Source of the DNA: Novosphingobium capsulatum NBRC 12533
GTDB taxonomy: Bacteria > Pseudomonadota > Alphaproteobacteria > Sphingomonadales > Sphingomonadaceae
Length of the DNA stretch: 64,000 nucleotides
NCBI RefSeq assembly: GCF_001598375.1
Contig: NZ_BCYV01000005.1
Coordinates: forward strand, 248,001 to 312,000
Direction: 5' to 3'
The notes under the pieces are model-generated. The model saw only the letters and a list, made by a program, of their open reading frames with translations, was not told where the DNA came from and made no database searches. Shown one piece after another: positions 42,658 to 51,900 of the stretch (the first letter of the stretch is position 1; every line of letters starts with the position of its first letter). A program made the translations under genes and the position numbers.

Positions 42658-43311
42658 TCAGCGTGACCGGGTGAGCACGATCAGGCGGTAATAGCCAAAG
42701 GCGCCGGTATGGGTCTGGCAAGACAGTCCCTGCCGCGCGGCGATGTCCTGGGCCAGCTTGGCCAGTTCGGTGCGCGGCGTGACATGAAAGCGCGTCAGCC
42801 AGGCATGCAGCAGGCGGCGCAGCGGACCGGGCAGGCCGGCGGCATCGTGGAAATCGACGATGTGCAGCGATCCGCCCGGCGCCAGCAGGGTGGCGGCATG
42901 GGCCACGGTTTGCTGCCACGGCGGGATCATCGAGAGCGCAAACGAAATGACCACGCGATCGAACCGCGCCGTGCCGAGCAGCGCAGCCGGGTCAAAAGCG
43001 CCCGCATCGGCCAGTGCCAGGCGCGCGCCATCACCCAGCCGCGCCTGTGCGGCCCCGAGCATCTCGCGTGAGATATCGATGCCGAACAGGCGCATGCCGG
43101 GCCAGCGCCGCGCGATCATCGCCAGGTTGCGCCCGGTGCCGCAGCCCAGTTCCAGCACGCGGGCGCCGGGCGCAGCGTCCAGCCCGCGGATCAGGCGATC
43201 GCGGCCGAACAGGTAATATTTGCGCGTGATGTCATAGATGCGCACCTGGCGGCGGTAGATCGCATCCATCAGCACGCCATGCTCGCGGGCTTGCCCGGCC
43301 AGCATCGTCAT
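42658..43311 (-). CDS. btaB: Betaine lipid N-methyltransferase (BtaB-like)
   Basis: A 217-residue class I SAM methyltransferase. The SAM motif VLELGCGTGRNLAMI is at residues about 52-66, followed by RLFGIDISREML, RVVISFALSMIPPW and LLAPGGSLHIVDFHD. The immediate overlap (ATGA) with the btaA-like gene identifies it as the partner that adds three methyl groups to the homoserine head group, forming diacylglyceryl-trimethylhomoserine. Alone the sequence would only say methyltransferase; the pairing makes the call. Cytoplasmic, probably membrane-associated. Second of two genes. Confidence 0.88.
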   Translation of the reverse strand: MTMLAGQAREHGVLMDAIYRRQVRIYDITRKYYLFGRDRLIRGLDAAPGARVLELGCGTGRNLAMIARRWPGMRLFGIDISREMLGAAQARLGDGARLALADAGAFDPAALLGTARFDRVVISFALSMIPPWQQTVAHAATLLAPGGSLHIVDFHDAAGLPGPLRRLLHAWLTRFHVTPRTELAKLAQDIAARQGLSCQTHTGAFGYYRLIVLTRSR

Positions 43312-44546
43312 GCGCGCAGTTCGTAAAGGTGGACGCCGCCATAGATCGACGAGCGATCACGCGCGGTAAAGCCGGCGCTGGCCTGCGCATAATAGGTCCA
43401 GCGATCGAGCAGGTCGGGCGCCACGCGTCCCGGCAGCAGCGTGGGTTGGGCGGCGGTGCGGAACAGCACGCGGGCGCCGGGCCGGGCAGTGCGGGTGATC
43501 TGCTGCCACAGCGCGTTGAGCTGGGCATCGGTCATCCAGTCCTGCGCATCGAGCAGGACATAGCGATCGCGCGAGGCATCGGGCAGCGTGGCGAGATGCT
43601 CGGTGAAATTGGCGTGAAGCACGGTCACGCGGCCGGCACGGGCACGCACGGCGTCCCAGTTCCCGGCCTGGAGATAGGGCGGCAGGGGCCCATCACCATC
43701 GCGGGCATAGCCGCGGGCGAAGGCTTGCCAGGCGAAATAGTTGTCCTCCACCGGGAAATCGCAGGCCAGCTTTTCCAGGCGGCGGCGCAGCACCTGGGCC
43801 ATGGGCTGGTCTCCCGCCAAGGCATCGAACTGCGCCGGGGGAATGCCCAGGCCAAACAGCGCGGCGGGCTGGTCGGTCAGCCAGCGCACGAAGCGCTTGT
43901 CGAACACCGGGGCCAGTTCGCGCTCGAACACGGCGCGCTGCGCCTCTTGCGTGGGGGCGGCCAGGATTTGCGCCAGGTCGATGCGATAAAGCTTGGCCAG
44001 CAGATGCGCCACGCCGATGAAGTTGCCCAGCAGCCCGCGCTTGTAGATGCCCTTGGAAAAGCCGCCGATGCGGCGCCGGCCGATCAGGTCGCGTCCTTCC
44101 CAATAGCGGCGCGTCGGCTCATCGAGCATGGGCGCAAGGTGCGCGCGATAGGCCGCGATGTTGGCCGGGCTATCCGCCTGAGCGAAAAAGCGGTGGAAGG
44201 CGGCATGGTCGGGCAGGCCTTGTGCTGCGGCCAGTTTCAGCTTGTTGAGCGCGATATGCGCGGTGTTGAGATCGACCGCCGTAATGCTTTCGGGATCGGC
44301 CACCAGATAGGACAGCACGTTGCACCCGCCGCTGGCGATCGCCACCACGCGGCTGTCGGGTCGGATCTGCAGGGCGTCCATGTCGACGTCCGGGTCTTCC
44401 CAGATCTGCGCATAGACCAGCCCGCGAAACGCCAGAGCAAAAGCATGATCGAGCAGGCGGTGGGCAACACCGGCGCCCTTGCGCACGACAGAGCGGGTGA
44501 TCGGGTTGCCGGCGCCGGGTTGGCCCCGGTGGCGTTGCAGTTCCAT
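43308..44546 (-). CDS. btaA: S-adenosylmethionine:diacylglycerol 3-amino-3-carboxypropyl transferase
   Basis: A DUF3419/BtaA protein of about 412 residues. It moves the aminocarboxypropyl group of SAM to diacylglycerol, the first step of betaine lipid synthesis. Family features: LVYAQIWEDPDVDM, VVAIASGGCNVLSYL with DLNTAHIAL (SAM site, residues about 45-90), YWEGRDLIG and YVLLDAQDWM. ATG 44546 gives the expected length and has GGGAAAG nine bases upstream; ATG 44564 and longer forms are possible. Divergent from the carboxynorspermidine dehydrogenase gene across 221 bases that hold a perfect palindrome. Bacterial btaAB is often phosphate-starvation induced, but I see no clear Pho box. Confidence 0.9.
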   Translation of the reverse strand: MELQRHRGQPGAGNPITRSVVRKGAGVAHRLLDHAFALAFRGLVYAQIWEDPDVDMDALQIRPDSRVVAIASGGCNVLSYLVADPESITAVDLNTAHIALNKLKLAAAQGLPDHAAFHRFFAQADSPANIAAYRAHLAPMLDEPTRRYWEGRDLIGRRRIGGFSKGIYKRGLLGNFIGVAHLLAKLYRIDLAQILAAPTQEAQRAVFERELAPVFDKRFVRWLTDQPAALFGLGIPPAQFDALAGDQPMAQVLRRRLEKLACDFPVEDNYFAWQAFARGYARDGDGPLPPYLQAGNWDAVRARAGRVTVLHANFTEHLATLPDASRDRYVLLDAQDWMTDAQLNALWQQITRTARPGARVLFRTAAQPTLLPGRVAPDLLDRWTYYAQASAGFTARDRSSIYGGVHLYELRA

Positions 44547-44613
44547 GGTCAGTGTCTTTCCCATTCGTATGGATAGGCACCGGTTTAAGGCAGCGGCGTT
44601 GCGGTAATATGGC

Positions 44614-44636
44614 AAACCCGGTGGCGTACCGGGTTT
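44614..44636. promoter_or_regulatory. 23-bp perfect palindrome in divergent promoter region
   Basis: AAACCCGGT, five bases, ACCGGGTTT. It lies 68 bases upstream of btaA and 132 upstream of the carboxynorspermidine dehydrogenase start. It could be an operator for either gene; as RNA it would be a stable hairpin. Confidence 0.5.
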
Positions 44637-44767
44637 CGCCCCGGTTGTGTTGCCCGCAATAGGACTTGGGTTTGTCATGTGCTTGCCCTATGGGGCCTGC
44701 CCATGATGGGTCTGCCCTGTGCCGGGCAGGCCGAATGCCCCCTGTTTTCTCGAATTATGGAGTGACC

Positions 44768-45973
44768 ATGGCTCAGGTTCTTGTGATTGGCGCCGGCGGC
44801 GTCGGCTCGGTCGCGGTCCACAAGATGGCGATGAATGCCGATATCTTCACCGGCATCGCGCTCGCCAGCCGCACGAAGAGCAAGTGCGACGCGATTGCCG
44901 CATCGGTGAAGGAACGCACCGGTGTTGACGTGGCCACCTATCAGATCGACGCAGACGATGTGGCCGCTACCACCGCGCTGATCAACCAGGTGAAGCCCAT
45001 GCTGGTGGTCAACCTGGCACTGCCGTACCAGGATCTCACGATCATGGACGCGTGCCTGGCGGCCGGCGTGCACTATATGGACACCGCCAACTACGAACCG
45101 CGCGAAGAAGCCAAGTTCGAATATAAGTGGCAGTGGGCCTATCAGGAACGCTTCAAGGAAAAGGGCCTGATGGCGCTGCTCGGTTCGGGCTTTGACCCGG
45201 GCGTGACCTCGGTGTTTGCCGGCTGGCTCAAGAAGCACAAGCTCGACACGATTCGCACGCTCGACATTCTCGATTGCAACGGCGGCGATCATGGCCAGGC
45301 CTTTGCCACCAACTTCAACCCGGAAATCAACATCCGCGAAGTGACGGCCCCGGCGCGCCAATGGCTGAATGGCGAATGGGTGGAAACCCCGGCGCTGACC
45401 ATCCGCCAGCAGTTCGATTTCGAGGCCGTCGGCCCCAAGAACATGTACCTCATGTATCATGAGGAAATCGAAAGCCTGAAGACGCACCTGCCCGAAATCG
45501 AGCGCATCCGTTTCTGGATGACGTTTGGCGACGCCTATATCACGCACCTCACCGTGCTGCAGAACGTGGGCATGACGCGCATCGATCCGGTGATCTATGA
45601 AGGCAAGGAAATCATTCCCTTGCAGTTCCTCAAGGCCGTACTGCCCGAACCGGCGTCGCTGGGCGCCACCACCAAGGGCAAGACCAACATCGGTGACATT
45701 GCCACCGGCATCAAGGACGGCGTTGAAAAGACGTTCTACATCTACAACATCTGCGACCATGAAGACGCCTTTGCCGAAACCGGCAACCAGGCGATCAGCT
45801 ACACCACTGGTGTTCCGGCGATGATCGGCGCGGCGCTGATGGTGCAGGGCCTGTGGAAGGGCGAGGGCGTGTTCAACATCGAACAGCTCGATCCCGATCC
45901 GTTCATGGACATGCTCAACCAGCATGGCCTGCCCTGGCAGGTGAAGGAACTGGCAGGCCCACTGCAGTTTTGA
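44768..45973 (+). CDS. Carboxynorspermidine/carboxyspermidine dehydrogenase (saccharopine dehydrogenase family)
   Basis: About 401 residues. Condenses aspartate semialdehyde with putrescine (or diaminopropane) and reduces the imine with NADPH to the carboxy-triamine. N-terminal VLVIGAGGVGSV (residues 5-15) is the nucleotide site; NLALPYQDLTIMDACL, YMDTANYEPREEA, GSGFDPGVTSVFAGW and DILDCNGGDHG are typical. The identity over generic saccharopine dehydrogenase is supported by the carboxynorspermidine decarboxylase gene next door and ornithine decarboxylase after it. ATG 44768 gives the Rossmann N-terminus. Confidence 0.92.
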   Translation: MAQVLVIGAGGVGSVAVHKMAMNADIFTGIALASRTKSKCDAIAASVKERTGVDVATYQIDADDVAATTALINQVKPMLVVNLALPYQDLTIMDACLAAGVHYMDTANYEPREEAKFEYKWQWAYQERFKEKGLMALLGSGFDPGVTSVFAGWLKKHKLDTIRTLDILDCNGGDHGQAFATNFNPEINIREVTAPARQWLNGEWVETPALTIRQQFDFEAVGPKNMYLMYHEEIESLKTHLPEIERIRFWMTFGDAYITHLTVLQNVGMTRIDPVIYEGKEIIPLQFLKAVLPEPASLGATTKGKTNIGDIATGIKDGVEKTFYIYNICDHEDAFAETGNQAISYTTGVPAMIGAALMVQGLWKGEGVFNIEQLDPDPFMDMLNQHGLPWQVKELAGPLQF

Positions 45974-45999
45974 TTGGGTTCCGGGGTCTGGTTTAGACC

Positions 46000-46092
46000 T
46001 CCACCACCCCCCGACCCCCTCCTCTGAAGAGGAGGGGGAGTAAGACCCACATAGCCCCCTCCTCTTCAGAGGAGGGGGTTGGGGGTGGTGGA
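46000..46092. repeat. Palindromic intergenic repeat, copy 3
   Basis: Same three-hairpin layout as at 10792 and 29809. This copy sits between two genes of one strand, and the nspC start follows only 34 bases later, so it is probably transcribed in the message. Confidence 0.85.
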
Positions 46093-46126
46093 AGCCACCC
46101 GCACACCACAGAAAGGCCGCACCTTC

Positions 46127-47323
46127 ATGGAAACCAGAGCCGGTGACCCGGGCGCCTTCGCCCATTTCGATCTGTCGCGTGTCGACAGCCCAGCTTTCGT
46201 CGTCGATGTGCAGGCCCTGCGGCGCAATCTGGCGACCCTGGCTGACATTCGCGATCGGGCCGGGATAAAGGTTCTGGCTGCGCTAAAGGCCTTTTCGATG
46301 TGGCAGGTGGCGCCCGTGGTGGGCGAATACCTCGATGGCGTGTGCACCTCGGGCCTGTGGGAGGCCAAGCTGGCGGCCGAGCACTACCAGGGCGAGATCG
46401 CGACTTATTGCGCGGCCTACAAGGCGGAAGACCTGGCCGAAATCTGCGCGCTTTCGGATCACGTGATTTTCAATTCGCCGTTCCAGATCGCGCGCTTTGC
46501 CCCGGTGCTGGCGCAGGCGCGCGCTGATGGCCAGGCGTTCGACGTGGGCCTGCGGATCAATCCGCTGCACCAGGAAGGCGAAGTGCCGCGCTATGATCCG
46601 TGCGCGCCGCATTCGCGCCTGGGCTTTCCTGTGGACCAGTTGCAGCCAGAGCATCTCGGGGGCGTGTCCGGCCTGCATTTCCACACCCTGTGCGAGCAGG
46701 ATTTCGAGCCGCTGCGCCGCACGTGGGAAGCGCTGCTGCCGCGCATCGCGCCGTTCCTGGGCCAGCTCAAGTGGTTGAACTTTGGCGGCGGCCACCATGT
46801 GACCCGCGCGGATTACCAGCGCGATGACCTGGTGGCCTTCCTGCGCGAGGTGAAGGCCCAGACCGGGTGCGAGATCTATCTCGAGCCCGGTGAGGCCGTG
46901 GCGCTCGACGCCGGCATCCTGGTGGGCACCGTGCTCGATCGCCATTGGAACGGCATGGACATTGCGATCACCGACATTTCGGCCACGTGCCACATGCCCG
47001 ACGTGATCGAGGCACCCTATCGTCCGGCAATGCTGGGCGAGCTGCCGATCGACGAATACGAGGATGGCGCCGGCGATGCTCCGGTGCGGCTGGGCGGGCC
47101 ATCGTGCCTGGCGGGGGACGTGATCGGCGACTATCGCCTGCCGGTTCCGGCCGAGCCGGGCGTGCGTTTCGCGTTCCTGGATCAGGCGCATTATTCGATG
47201 GTCAAGACGACCACGTTCAACGGTGTGCCGCTGCCCTCGATCTGGTTGTGGGACAGCGGGGCGGACACGCTCAAGCTGGTACGCCGGTTTGCCTATGAAG
47301 ATTTCCGCGACCGGCTGAGCTAA
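46127..47323 (+). CDS. nspC: Carboxynorspermidine/carboxyspermidine decarboxylase
   Basis: A 398-residue PLP enzyme of the alanine racemase fold. Decarboxylates carboxyspermidine to spermidine (or the nor- form). The PLP lysine is Lys54 in VLAALKAFSMW; GVSGLHFHTLCEQ, LNFGGGHHVTRADY, IYLEPGEAVALDAG and ISATCHMPDVIEAPYRP are family features. C-terminal DQAHYSMVKTTTFNG and SIWLWDSGADTLK close the active site region. ATG 46127 (METRAGD) is the only start that avoids translating the preceding repeat. Confidence 0.94.
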   Translation: METRAGDPGAFAHFDLSRVDSPAFVVDVQALRRNLATLADIRDRAGIKVLAALKAFSMWQVAPVVGEYLDGVCTSGLWEAKLAAEHYQGEIATYCAAYKAEDLAEICALSDHVIFNSPFQIARFAPVLAQARADGQAFDVGLRINPLHQEGEVPRYDPCAPHSRLGFPVDQLQPEHLGGVSGLHFHTLCEQDFEPLRRTWEALLPRIAPFLGQLKWLNFGGGHHVTRADYQRDDLVAFLREVKAQTGCEIYLEPGEAVALDAGILVGTVLDRHWNGMDIAITDISATCHMPDVIEAPYRPAMLGELPIDEYEDGAGDAPVRLGGPSCLAGDVIGDYRLPVPAEPGVRFAFLDQAHYSMVKTTTFNGVPLPSIWLWDSGADTLKLVRRFAYEDFRDRLS

Positions 47324-47560
47324 CCGGAAAATATCTCTTTAAAACAGTCTTTTGCCCGCTCTCGTCGAGGTGCTATCTGCGCCCGGACGGGGCGGGGGTG
47401 CGCCAGTCCGAGGCTGGCACTGTGACAGATTTGTGAAAGGGGGATTTTTTCGCTTGAAGTTCCCCCCCTGAGCCTTATTTAGCGCTTCCTCGCTGCCCCA
47501 TGGGGACTTCCAAACCGCAAGGCAGCTTTCGTTCCACGTTCCGTTTGGGGGTCCCTTGAG
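47324..47560 (+). promoter_or_regulatory. Structured leader of the ornithine decarboxylase gene
   Basis: The 237-base gap contains several hairpins. One uses GGGGGA (47439-47444) with TCCCCC (47461-47466). The main one pairs 47503-47515 (GGGACTTCCAAAC) with 47543-47555 (GTTTGGGGGTCCC), 13 continuous pairs including two G-U. Its right arm contains GGGGG (47547-47551), the only plausible ribosome-binding site for the TTG start at 47561, so the closed stem should block translation. The C7 run at 47462-47468 could compete for the same G-run. A speF leader motif upstream of alphaproteobacterial ornithine decarboxylase genes is known from comparative genomics; this may be a member. Confidence 0.6.
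47500..47559 (+). CDS. Possible 19-codon leader peptide before ornithine decarboxylase
   Basis: ATG 47500 opens a 19-codon frame (MGTSKPQGSFRSTFRLGVP) that spans the whole 13-bp leader stem and stops at TGA 47557-47559, one base before the TTG start of the decarboxylase. Translating it would open the stem and could couple the two. No clear Shine-Dalgarno precedes it, so it may be chance. Confidence 0.3.
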   Translation: MGTSKPQGSFRSTFRLGVP

Positions 47561-48766
47561 TTGCACATTCATCCTGATGCACGGGCTGTAGTTCGCGCCA
47601 CCGCGCCTGACCAACCCGCCATTTTGAACCGCCCGCATGCAGCAGCGCGCGCAGCCCGCTTCTTTGTTGAGAAGTTTCCGGGCAAGTCGCTCTATGCTGT
47701 CAAAGCGAACCCCTCTCCTGACCTCCTGCGCATCCTCTGGGACGCTGGTGTCACGCACTATGACGTAGCCTCGATCACCGAGGTCAAGCTGGTGCGCGCC
47801 ACGCTGCCGCAAGCTACGCTGTGCTTCATGCACCCGGTCAAGGCGCCGCGCGCCATTGCCGAGGCCTATCACGTCCATGGCGTGCGCACGTTCAGCCTCG
47901 ACTCGCTCGACGAATTGGAAAAAATCCGGGAAGCGACCAATGGCGCCACCGATCTCACGCTCTGCGTGCGCTTGCGCGTATCGTCCGAGCATTCGGAACT
48001 GAGCCTGGCGTCGAAGTTCGGCGTCGACCTGGTCGATGCGCGTGAACTGCTGCAGCAGACCCGCCAGTTGGCCGATTGCCTGGGCGTGTGCTTCCACGTG
48101 GGCAGCCAGGCGATGAGCCCGCATGCCTATGTGCTGGCGCTGGAAAAGGCCCGTGCCGCGATCGTCGATGCCGCCGTGACGGTGGACATCATCGACGTGG
48201 GCGGGGGCTTCCCGTCGGTCTATCCGGGCATGGAGCCGCCGCCGCTCGAAGACTACTTCGCGCTGATCGACCGTACCTACGAATCGCTGCCGGTGTCCTA
48301 TTCGGCCGAACTGTGGTGCGAGCCGGGCCGTGCGTTGTGCGCGGAATACAACTCGATCATCGTGCGCGTCGAAAAGCGTCGCGAGAACGAGCTGTTCATC
48401 AACGACGGCGCCTATGGTGCGCTGTTCGATGCTGCACACGTGGGCTGGCGCTTTCCTGTGCGCCTGCTGCGCGAAGCCGACAACGATGCTGCTGGTAGTG
48501 TCGAGGCGCAGGACTTCAGCTTCTATGGCCCGACCTGCGACGACATGGACTTCATGGAAGGGCCGTTCCCGCTGCCCGGCGATGTCCGTGCCGGCGACTA
48601 TATCGAGATCGGTATGCTCGGTGCCTATGGCGCGGCGATGAAGACCGCGTTCAATGGCTTTGAAGCGGTGGAAACTTATACCGTGGCGGATGAGCCGATG
48701 GCCAGCCAGTACAACGGCAGCCGTCGCCACCTGCGCACCGGCGACAACGTGGTTTCGCTGCGCTGA
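47561..48766 (+). CDS. Ornithine (lysine/ornithine) decarboxylase, alanine-racemase fold
   Basis: A 401-residue group IV PLP decarboxylase making putrescine from ornithine. The PLP lysine is Lys48 in LYAVKANPS; HYDVASITEV, CFHVGSQAMSP, DVGGGFPSVYPG, WCEPGRALCAE and the catalytic GPTCDDMD (Cys326) are all present. In some relatives lysine is also used; the sequence does not decide. The start is TTG 47561, since no ATG or GTG precedes the conserved region and the family N-terminus begins here. Expression is probably controlled by the structured leader. A terminator follows directly. Confidence 0.94.
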   Translation: MHIHPDARAVVRATAPDQPAILNRPHAAARAARFFVEKFPGKSLYAVKANPSPDLLRILWDAGVTHYDVASITEVKLVRATLPQATLCFMHPVKAPRAIAEAYHVHGVRTFSLDSLDELEKIREATNGATDLTLCVRLRVSSEHSELSLASKFGVDLVDARELLQQTRQLADCLGVCFHVGSQAMSPHAYVLALEKARAAIVDAAVTVDIIDVGGGFPSVYPGMEPPPLEDYFALIDRTYESLPVSYSAELWCEPGRALCAEYNSIIVRVEKRRENELFINDGAYGALFDAAHVGWRFPVRLLREADNDAAGSVEAQDFSFYGPTCDDMDFMEGPFPLPGDVRAGDYIEIGMLGAYGAAMKTAFNGFEAVETYTVADEPMASQYNGSRRHLRTGDNVVSLR

Positions 48767-48773
48767 AAATATG

Positions 48774-48807
48774 AAACCGGCGGACTGCGGTCCGCCGGTT
48801 CATTTTT
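48774..48807 (+). terminator. Terminator after ornithine decarboxylase
   Basis: Eleven-base stem AACCGGCGGAC/GTCCGCCGGTT (48775-48785 with 48790-48800) followed by CATTTTTG, starting a few bases after the stop. Confidence 0.85.
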
Positions 48808-48868
48808 GCGTCATGTTGCAATCGATATAATTCGTCCACATCCCGAGTCCAATCGGGTCGCAATCCAG

Positions 48869-48907
48869 AAAAAAGGCCCCGTCGATCGCATCGGCGGGGC
48901 CTTTTTT
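48869..48907. terminator. Bidirectional terminator between converging genes
   Basis: AAAAAAGGCCCCG...CGGGGCCTTTTTT: an AT-flanked GC stem that can terminate transcripts from both the decarboxylase and the TonB receptor gene. Confidence 0.85.
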
Positions 48908-48974
48908 GTTGTGCAGTATGGGGCGTTGCGGCCCGTGCTGCATGGCGGCCGAAACCGCCACGCAGCCGTGGTCA

Positions 48975-51900
48975 TCAGAACTTGATGCCAGCCGTAACGC
49001 GCATGTAGCGGCCCATCACAGCGTCGTAGTAACGGGTGGAAACCGAACTTCCGAGGCCATACGGGAAGGGCACGCTGCGGTTGAACACGTTGTTCACGTT
49101 GAAGCGCAGGCTGAAACGGTCGTTGACGTTGAAGCCGAGTGCGCTGTTAAACAGCACATAGGCGCCCACGCGCGGATACTGATAGACCGTGTCAGGCGAA
49201 TTCACCGCAACCTTGGCCGGCCCATAATACGTGGCCTGCCACATCCAGTTGATCGACTTGGTGGCCCAGACTGCCGTTGCGGTGAAGTTGTCGGTCGGTT
49301 CGGCAACGCCGCCCACCGTCTTGGTGAAATCGCCTTCACCGATCTGGTAGTAGTGGCGGAAGGTATGCAGATAGTTCACGTCGAACAGCAGTGCACCGGC
49401 CGACGAAGGCAGGCCGAGGCGGGTAAGTGGGAGGTCCCACTTGGCCGAGGTCTGCAGGGCGCGGAACACTTCCAGACCGATGTTGTAGTTGCCTTCGGCA
49501 AAGCTGGTGACCTGGCCGGCAGCATTGCGCGTGAACGTGCTGCAATACGGGCTGCTACCCGAGGCCGAATCGTAGCACGCGTTCATCAGATCGGTCAGGC
49601 TGAGCGTGGCGATCTCGTTCTTGAGCTTGATGTTCACGTAGTCCGACGTGACAGTCAGGCCTGGCAGGAAGCTGGGCTGGAACACGCCACCCACGGTCCA
49701 GCTGTTCGCCACTTCGTTGCGCAGGCCGGGGTTGCCGCCCGACGTACCCTGAGCGGTGTAATCCACAACGTTGGAGGTGAAGTTGGCGGGAATGCCGGCG
49801 GCAGCGCAGTTGGCGGCACGGCGCGTCGGGTTGGGCCCCTGGTTGATGTAGCGCGCGTCGCAAGGGTCGTTGCCGGTGTCGAAGATCGAGCCGACCGGTG
49901 CAAACAGTTCGGTGATCGACGGCGCGCGGAACGAGCGGGTGTAGTTGCCGCGCAGCGTCAGGGCCTTGACCGGCGCGTAGGTGGCGCCACCGGTATAGGT
50001 CCAGAAACCGCCGGCGATGCTGTTCTTCACATAGCGGCCCGCCCCGTTGACTTCGAGGCGATAGACGGCCGGCACCGCATTATCGGGTGAGATAAAGGGC
50101 AGGCTGATTTCGCCGAACGCTTCGTTGGTATTGTAGCTGCCCGCCACCGGATCGATCGGAATCGAGTTGCCGTACTGCGTGCGCGTGCCATCGCCATTGT
50201 CCTGGCCGTAATAGAACGCACCCGGATCGAAACGCGCGCTTTCATAGCGGTGCTCGTAACCCAGCACGAACTTGGCAAAGCCGCCCGGCAGCTTGACCAG
50301 ATCGCCCTTGATGTCGGCGATGATGTCGGACTGCTTGTTGATCTGGCGGGTGGTGGCCTGCGTGGTGACGTAGTCGAGCGCTGCCTTGCTGGCGTTGCCA
50401 TTGCCAAAGACGTTCAGCGGCGCACAAGTGGAGCTGAACGTAGCAATCGCGGCGTTGGTATAGCCCGGGCGGCAAATGATGTTGCCGCTGCCATCGGTGG
50501 TGGCATCGAGCGCATTGAAGAAGTTCTGCGTGACGATCTCGCGCGAGGTCGTGCGCGAAATGGTCCGGCCATAGGTGCCGTTGATTTCCCACGTGAACTT
50601 GCGTTCGCCAGCCTCGATATCGCCCGTCACGCCGCCCACGAAGCGCAGCAGGTCGCTGCTCGTGCGGAACGAGCCGGTGGACAGGTCGGTATTGGCACGC
50701 GACATGTAGAACTGGCTCGGGTCAGCCCCGGCGGCGGTCAGGTTGTTGATGATCGTCGCGCGGTCGGCGGCGCTCAGGAACGGGTTGGCCGTGCTCAGGA
50801 TGAGGTTGCCGTTGGTGTCACCGGCATTGCCGAAACCGGCATAGTTGTAGAACGGCTGACCCGCGGTGTTCGACGCATAGTTGCGGCTGAACCACACTTC
50901 ACCGTTGAAGCGGATGCTGTCGCTGATGTCATAGTGGGCCAGCAGCGTGCCCTGATAGCGTTCAGAGGCCACCAGGAAGTTGCTGTAGTCGCCGATGGCA
51001 AAGCCGTCGCCACCCGCCTGATAGATGGAGCTGCCGGTACGCTGCCCGTTCTGGAACGGCACCAGTTGCCCGGCGCGGTTGAACACCAGCGCCTGACCGG
51101 CTGCATTGGTGATTGCCGAAACGGGGGTCGTGCCCAAGATCGGGTAGTAATCCTCGACCATCGGCATGCCGGTGTTGGTGAACACGTTGTAGTGACGGCC
51201 GCCGCCATAGAGCTGGTACGCATAGCTCGCCGGCTTGACTGAGGTGCCGAAGAACGACGCCGAGCCGCCGTAGGTCGTCGGACGCTGCGCGCCGGTGATG
51301 CCGTTCTGGTTGTCGTAATAGAAGTTGGCAGTGATGTTGCCACGGCCGTCGGCAAAGTTCTTCCCGGCCAGCACCGAGAAGTTGTAGTCCTGACCGTCGC
51401 CATACTTCGACAGGCCGTAGGAGCCATTGGCTTCGACGCCGTCGTAGTTCTTCTTCAACAGGATGTTGACGGTACCGGCGATCGCGTCGGAGCCATAGAT
51501 CGGTGCCCCGCCGACCGAGACGACTTCGATGCGGTCAACCAGGCTCGGCGCGATCTGGCCGAGGTCCACCGGGCTACCGGCGACGGCGCCGAAGATCGAG
51601 GTGGTCGCCGGGCTGACGAAGCGCATGCCGTTGACGAGGGTGAGCGTGCGCTGCGAACCCAGGTTATAGAGGTTGGCAAAGGTCTGGCCGGCGCCGAAGC
51701 TGCCCTGGTCACCGGCGACGCTGTTGCCTGGAACGCCGAAGCCCGGCAGCTGCTGCAGCGCCTGGCCCACGTTGGTATAGCCGCGCTGCTCGATCAGGTC
51801 GCTGCCGAGCGTGGCCACGGGCTGGTCGGTGATCGGCGCGCGGGTGATGCGCGAACCGGTGACGACGATTTCGGCGTCGGATGCGTCGGCCGGTGCAGCC

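Noticed and set aside
44565..44767. Pho box upstream of btaA
   Set aside because: Only loose TGACA-like half-sites are visible; no two properly spaced repeats.
48808..48868. Possible tRNA fragment or attachment site between the two terminators
   Set aside because: A short CCGAGTCCAATCGGG stem is visible but there is no acceptor, T-loop consensus or integrase nearby.
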